In this document: in pieces, positions 5,198-8,398 of the stretch
Position numbering within the stretch: the stretch's first letter is position 1
Layout of the letters: each line of letters opens with the position of its first letter
Assembly (NCBI GenBank): GCA_028277025.1
Contig: JAPYVG010000067.1
Span: forward strand, 1 to 8,398
Length of the DNA stretch: 8,398 nt
Direction of reading: 5' to 3'
DNA from: Sulfolobaceae archaeon
Lineage (GTDB): Archaea > Thermoproteota > Thermoprotei_A > Sulfolobales > Sulfolobaceae
Translations under genes and position numbers: made by a program
The notes under the pieces: generated by a model
The model's input: only the letters and a program-made list of their open reading frames with translations
Told to the model about the DNA's origin: nothing
Database searches by the model: none

Positions 5198-6582
5198 TTC
5201 CTATACACCGTATATATAACTATTAATATAACTACAGATATGACTACACCTACTATAGTAACCACTGTAGCTGGAGAAGATAACAAATTAGGAACTGCTG
5301 ATGATGTTGTGGTCGATGTCGGAGGCGGGGAATTAACTACTTCTAGCTGTACAAAGGTTGGTGTTATAGATTTATCAAACAACGTCTCTCCTAGCTTGCC
5401 TTGCCATACTGCAAATGCCACATAATAAGTCTTCCCCGTTGTAATGTTTACCATCCATGGTAGGTAGCCTTGTGGTACCCCCATAGGCCTCGCAAACTCA
5501 ACACACCAAGAGTCATTATCCCACTTAGCCCCAGTCCATATGAAGTATAGTGAGCCATTGAGCGCATTCGTATTACTTGAGACTGGAGCATACCATATTC
5601 CCGCTGTGTCAACTTCATACATATCAGTATTGTTAGTGTAAAGTGGTACTGCGAAACCGTGATCACCCGGGTCTACATAAGGTAAGCCAGTTAAACTCTC
5701 ATTCTCCCACAAGTTTGCCTTAAATGCGGGGTCATAAGTAGCGTTGTTCCACGTAGCACCGCTGACCCACATCCATATGTTTGCGGCTCCCCCTGGCTGT
5801 TTTAGTGATCCTCCAGCGTATGTAAAGTTAAATCCATCAAACACTTGCCCGGGGTATTTTCCGCCAATATGCATTCCGTCCTCTGTGGGAACTCCACTAC
5901 CTAAATACCACATTATTGCAACCCTATCTGGGTAATACCAGCTTGAGTTGGTGTAATACCCGTAAAACATTCCGTCATTATAAAGTAGGTATTCCATTGG
6001 TCTTAATGAGTGCCAGAATATTATTGTACCGTTAGGTAAGACAGTTATTTGAGAGTTATTATAGGTAGGTAAGAGGACTCCGCTGTAGTTTAGTACCAGT
6101 CTGCCGTGGTATAAATTACCGTTAATTATAGTTACGTAATTAGTATAATTTGTCTCTATGAAGTACTTAGTGCCCGGCATTAGTTCATCAAGTCTGAAGA
6201 GTCCAGGCCCTTGGGCATTAGGGCATATACCAGCAGCTGCAGCACTCCACGCACTAAAGGCGGGCTCTGGGGCATACCATTTTACTAGGATAAATATCCA
6301 AGATCCGTTCCACGCAGCCTTAACTAGTATGTAGTGAGTTAAACCGGATGTCGGTGCATTCGGTATATTAGCTGTTAAGGACAAGTTTACCCATTGGATC
6401 TCACCCCAGAAAGGTGCAGCTCCGGGGTTATTTATATCACCACTTCCACTTACCTTATATACCATGATCTGGGGTGTGGTCTGTGCTATGGGAGTTGTTA
6501 TATTAAACACTGAGAGTACTAATGAAAGTGCGACTACTAATGGGATTAGTAGGAGAATTCCTCTCTTTCTACTTAGGGACAT
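5194..6582 (-). CDS. cbsA: CbsA, cytochrome b558/566 glycoprotein subunit
   Basis: A 462-residue exported b-type cytochrome. Residues 1-34 form a signal peptide (SRKRG, then a long hydrophobic stretch). The ectodomain (about 35-415) resembles the haem-binding domain of ethylbenzene dehydrogenase and related proteins, rich in Trp, Tyr and Gly, with segments such as [19 protein letters not shown] and [12 protein letters not shown] Pro/Ser/Thr linker (418-436) leads to one C-terminal membrane helix (438-459) and a YRK tail, so the haem domain faces the outside. There are about 15 N-glycosylation sequons (for example Asn27, Asn66, Asn145, Asn212, Asn379), as expected of the heavily glycosylated CbsA of S. 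acidocaldarius. Cys120 and Cys360 are the only cysteines and may form a disulfide. Met and Lys/His haem ligands are likely, but I cannot place them. The start at 6582 is the only in-frame ATG after a stop at 6591-6589. Confidence 0.85.
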   Translation of the reverse strand: MSLSRKRGILLLIPLVVALSLVLSVFNITTPIAQTTPQIMVYKVSGSGDINNPGAAPFWGEIQWVNLSLTANIPNAPTSGLTHYILVKAAWNGSWIFILVKWYAPEPAFSAWSAAAAGICPNAQGPGLFRLDELMPGTKYFIETNYTNYVTIINGNLYHGRLVLNYSGVLLPTYNNSQITVLPNGTIIFWHSLRPMEYLLYNDGMFYGYYTNSSWYYPDRVAIMWYLGSGVPTEDGMHIGGKYPGQVFDGFNFTYAGGSLKQPGGAANIWMWVSGATWNNATYDPAFKANLWENESLTGLPYVDPGDHGFAVPLYTNNTDMYEVDTAGIWYAPVSSNTNALNGSLYFIWTGAKWDNDSWCVEFARPMGVPQGYLPWMVNITTGKTYYVAFAVWQGKLGETLFDKSITPTFVQLEVVNSPPPTSTTTSSAVPNLLSSPATVVTIVGVVISVVILIVIYTVYRK

Positions 6583-6616
6583 AAACCATCATTATAAAAA
6601 TTTGGACTTGAGGGTC

Positions 6617-6630
6617 AAAAAAATATAGCG
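6617..6630 (-). promoter_or_regulatory. Probable box A of cbsA, also terminator of the upstream gene
   Basis: The minus strand reads CGCTATATTTTTTT in the 62-base gap between the surface-protein stop and cbsA. Read as box A it would start a message about 15 bases before the ATG, so cbsA would have a short leader rather than none. The T7 run can also end transcription of the upstream gene. No clear Shine-Dalgarno motif is visible. Confidence 0.35.
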
Positions 6631-6644
6631 TTGGACTGATGATA

Positions 6645-8398
6645 TTATTTTCTACGAACTAGGGCTAGAGCTATCGCAACTATTGCAACTATTATACCTA
6701 TGATCGATATTATTTGTAATGTAGAGACTTTACCAGATAAGTTAGAGTTAACTGAGGATAGTGAGCTTGAGATCGTCGATAAACTATTATTCAGCGTTGA
6801 TAATTTATTATTTAGTGATTCTAGCTGATTCTCGACCTGGATATGGGTAGTGTAAGTAGAGCTTAATCCGTCAGATTGCATCGCAACCACTTTCAAGGTA
6901 TAAGTACCGTCTGGATAGTTAGCAGTATTTAAAGTATACACGAAAGTACCATTACCGCTAAACGTTGTTAACAACGTGTTATCAATATATAACATCACTT
7001 GTGAAACATCTTCCCCGCTTACTGTTATACTAACATTCACCTCACCAGTAGCACTCATCGGTGCTTTAACGTTTATTTTAGGTAAGGAGGGAGTAACGTT
7101 TATTATTTGTGAATTTATAACTTCAATGCTTGAAGAACCTTCTAAGTTTAGCTCACTTACACTTGTTGAGACCAAGTAGACTTTAGTGTTTAAGGCTGTT
7201 AATGAGTTAACATAAGAGTTTACGAGTGTTAAATTAGATCCTTCTGCTTTTACATAAGTGATGTTAGAGTTGATTATACTTACATTACCCTCTATAGTAT
7301 CGTTAATGAGTATGTCATTCACTAAAGTGACCTTACCCGTTATAATGTCATTCTCTAGAACAGCATTATAGGTCTCTCCTTCATCTATATGTTGTCCCTT
7401 TACCAGAGTATAGGGATAAACGTAGAAAGTATAGCTCGTATTATAGTTATTTATGGTGGGAACCCCGTTAAATGATATCCCGTTGACCATTATGTCAAAA
7501 GGTAATCCGAAGTATGTTGTCGAAGATAAGTAAGTGAGATTGCCTAAATTGCTTGATGATGGTAAAGTTACGTTACCTACCCACTCATTAAGCGTTGAAT
7601 TGAACCACAACGGTATCTCTATTTCTGTACTTATCTGCGAGTATTCTTGGCTTAAAATCTGTGGGTAAATAAACGCAGAATACATGCCGTACTTTACTTC
7701 ACTTCCATTGGGATATTCTATATTAGCGTAAATGAGCAATGTTTGTCCCTCGTAAGCATACTTTGCGGTTTTAATTATGGGAGTGATGTAATTAGGTGTT
7801 ACGTAAATCTGCCCATAAAAGAAGCCCGTTAAGTTCATCCCTAAGGTATATGAGTCATATTTTGCGAATAATAATACCGTATATAATCCGGCTGTGACGT
7901 TTTTAGGAACGTATAAGAATCCTTGTATCTCGCCGGAGGGGGAGAGGGAAGCCACAGTCTCACTAATTACTTTGCCGTTAGGACTTACTAATTCAGCAGT
8001 TACGTTAGTTCCGTAAAGAATATCTGACTCAGTCATGAAATATTGTGGTGGAAGGGTAGGTGGTTCTATTAACCCAGCTATAATTATATATTGCCCTCCC
8101 GCAACACTACCGGGTTCCGCCACTATTTGTGGTAATATAAAGAGCGATTGTAGGTAAATTCCATTAGAGAACGCTACGAAACCATAAGCGTTAGTGGCAA
8201 TTAATAAATCATCTCCTATTTTAGCGTTTAAAGTCCCAACCCAAGGACCATATGTCGAAATAGGGGTTAACACTGTTGAGTTGGTCATAATGTATTCGTT
8301 GTCAGTTATGTTATAGGAGTAAACGTTTAGGCTTAATGTGAAGTTCGCCGGAACTCCGTAAACGTTTGTTACATTAGCTTCTGTAACGTTGCTTACTT
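6645..8398 (-). CDS. Large cell-surface glycoprotein with coiled-coil stalk and C-terminal anchor, N-terminus missing
   Basis: The frame is open to the right edge of the window, so 583 C-terminal residues are visible and the ATG at 8288 is only internal. The visible part begins with beta-sandwich-like sequence (including TYGPWVGTLNAKIGDDLL). Next is a repetitive stretch of alternating Val/Ile/Leu and Asn/Ser (about 7090-7380), likely a beta-helix-like fold. An Ig-like module (about 6830-7085; YPDGTYTLKVVA) follows. Then comes a heptad coiled coil (about 6714-6827; LNNKLSTLNNSLSTISS), one membrane helix and a VRRK end. About 20 N-glycosylation sequons place it outside the cell. The stalk and anchor resemble those of the S-layer protein SlaB. 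The upstream part is reminiscent of the C-terminal regions of large Sulfolobales S8/S53 surface proteases, but no catalytic domain is in view. It lies 62 bases upstream of cbsA on the same strand. The surface location is sure; the function is not known. Confidence 0.75.
   Translation of the reverse strand, partial: VSNVTEANVTNVYGVPANFTLSLNVYSYNITDNEYIMTNSTVLTPISTYGPWVGTLNAKIGDDLLIATNAYGFVAFSNGIYLQSLFILPQIVAEPGSVAGGQYIIIAGLIEPPTLPPQYFMTESDILYGTNVTAELVSPNGKVISETVASLSPSGEIQGFLYVPKNVTAGLYTVLLFAKYDSYTLGMNLTGFFYGQIYVTPNYITPIIKTAKYAYEGQTLLIYANIEYPNGSEVKYGMYSAFIYPQILSQEYSQISTEIEIPLWFNSTLNEWVGNVTLPSSSNLGNLTYLSSTTYFGLPFDIMVNGISFNGVPTINNYNTSYTFYVYPYTLVKGQHIDEGETYNAVLENDIITGKVTLVNDILINDTIEGNVSIINSNITYVKAEGSNLTLVNSYVNSLTALNTKVYLVSTSVSELNLEGSSSIEVINSQIINVTPSLPKINVKAPMSATGEVNVSITVSGEDVSQVMLYIDNTLLTTFSGNGTFVYTLNTANYPDGTYTLKVVAMQSDGLSSTYTTHIQVENQLESLNNKLSTLNNSLSTISSSLSSVNSNLSGKVSTLQIISIIGIIVAIVAIALALVRRK

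Noticed and set aside
5240..5935. Plus-strand frames at 5240-5425 and 5744-5935, and a minus-strand frame at 5448-5666
   Set aside because: They lie wholly inside cbsA in other frames, have no promoter at the leaderless distance and no recognisable domains.
6976..7179. Plus-strand frame of 67 codons
   Set aside because: Antisense to the surface-protein gene, whose frame has clear domain structure. Its composition reflects the opposite strand.
6645..8288. Treating the ATG at 8288 as the true start of the surface protein
   Set aside because: The frame stays open through the last complete codon of the window (8396-8394) with the same sequon-rich composition, and there is no signal peptide after 8288. 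The protein is cut by the window edge.

Overview
The window looks like chromosomal DNA of a thermoacidophilic archaeon of the order Sulfolobales (Sulfolobus, Saccharolobus, Acidianus and relatives). The reasons are AT-rich DNA with AGA/AGG/ATA-rich codon use, ATG or GTG starts lying about 24-28 bases after a TATA-like box A with almost no leader, heavily N-glycosylated surface proteins with C-terminal membrane anchors, and a cytochrome b558/566 pair (cbsA-cbsB) known from this order. I cannot name the species.

Layout. Positions 1-68 (minus) hold the first 22 codons of an unrecognised gene that leaves the window. Next is a CAP/SCP-like protein on the minus strand (138-929) that has no room for a signal peptide. 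A 318-base divergent promoter region separates it from a small CDGSH iron-sulfur protein (1248-1454, plus). A 364-base gap follows with box-A-like sites and coding-like scraps, then a small SAM-dependent methyltransferase (1819-2328, plus). A 336-base gap comes next. It contains a promoter-like site, a 38-codon ORF and three strong hairpins in a row (2488-2608), and is the least explained part of the window. After it lies a stand-alone NurA-domain nuclease (2665-3897, plus).

The right half is all on the minus strand. A small unrecognised protein (3894-4142/4151) shares a palindromic TTAA double stop with the NurA-like gene. Then, in transcription order, come a large cell-surface protein cut by the window end (8398 to 6645), cbsA (6582 to 5194) and cbsB (5197 to 4304), the last two overlapping by ATGA. 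The surface protein ends in a beta-helix-like stretch, an Ig-like module, a heptad coiled coil and a membrane anchor, resembling the stalk of the S-layer protein SlaB.

How the genes may work together. CbsA (extracellular b-haem glycoprotein) and CbsB (multi-span membrane protein) form one translationally coupled unit of the respiratory chain. In S. acidocaldarius cbsAB is followed by soxL2-soxN-odsN, but here those genes are not next to cbsB. The genes left of 4200 appear to be single transcription units with their own leaderless promoters and share no obvious pathway. No rRNA, tRNA, CRISPR array or intact mobile element was recognised.
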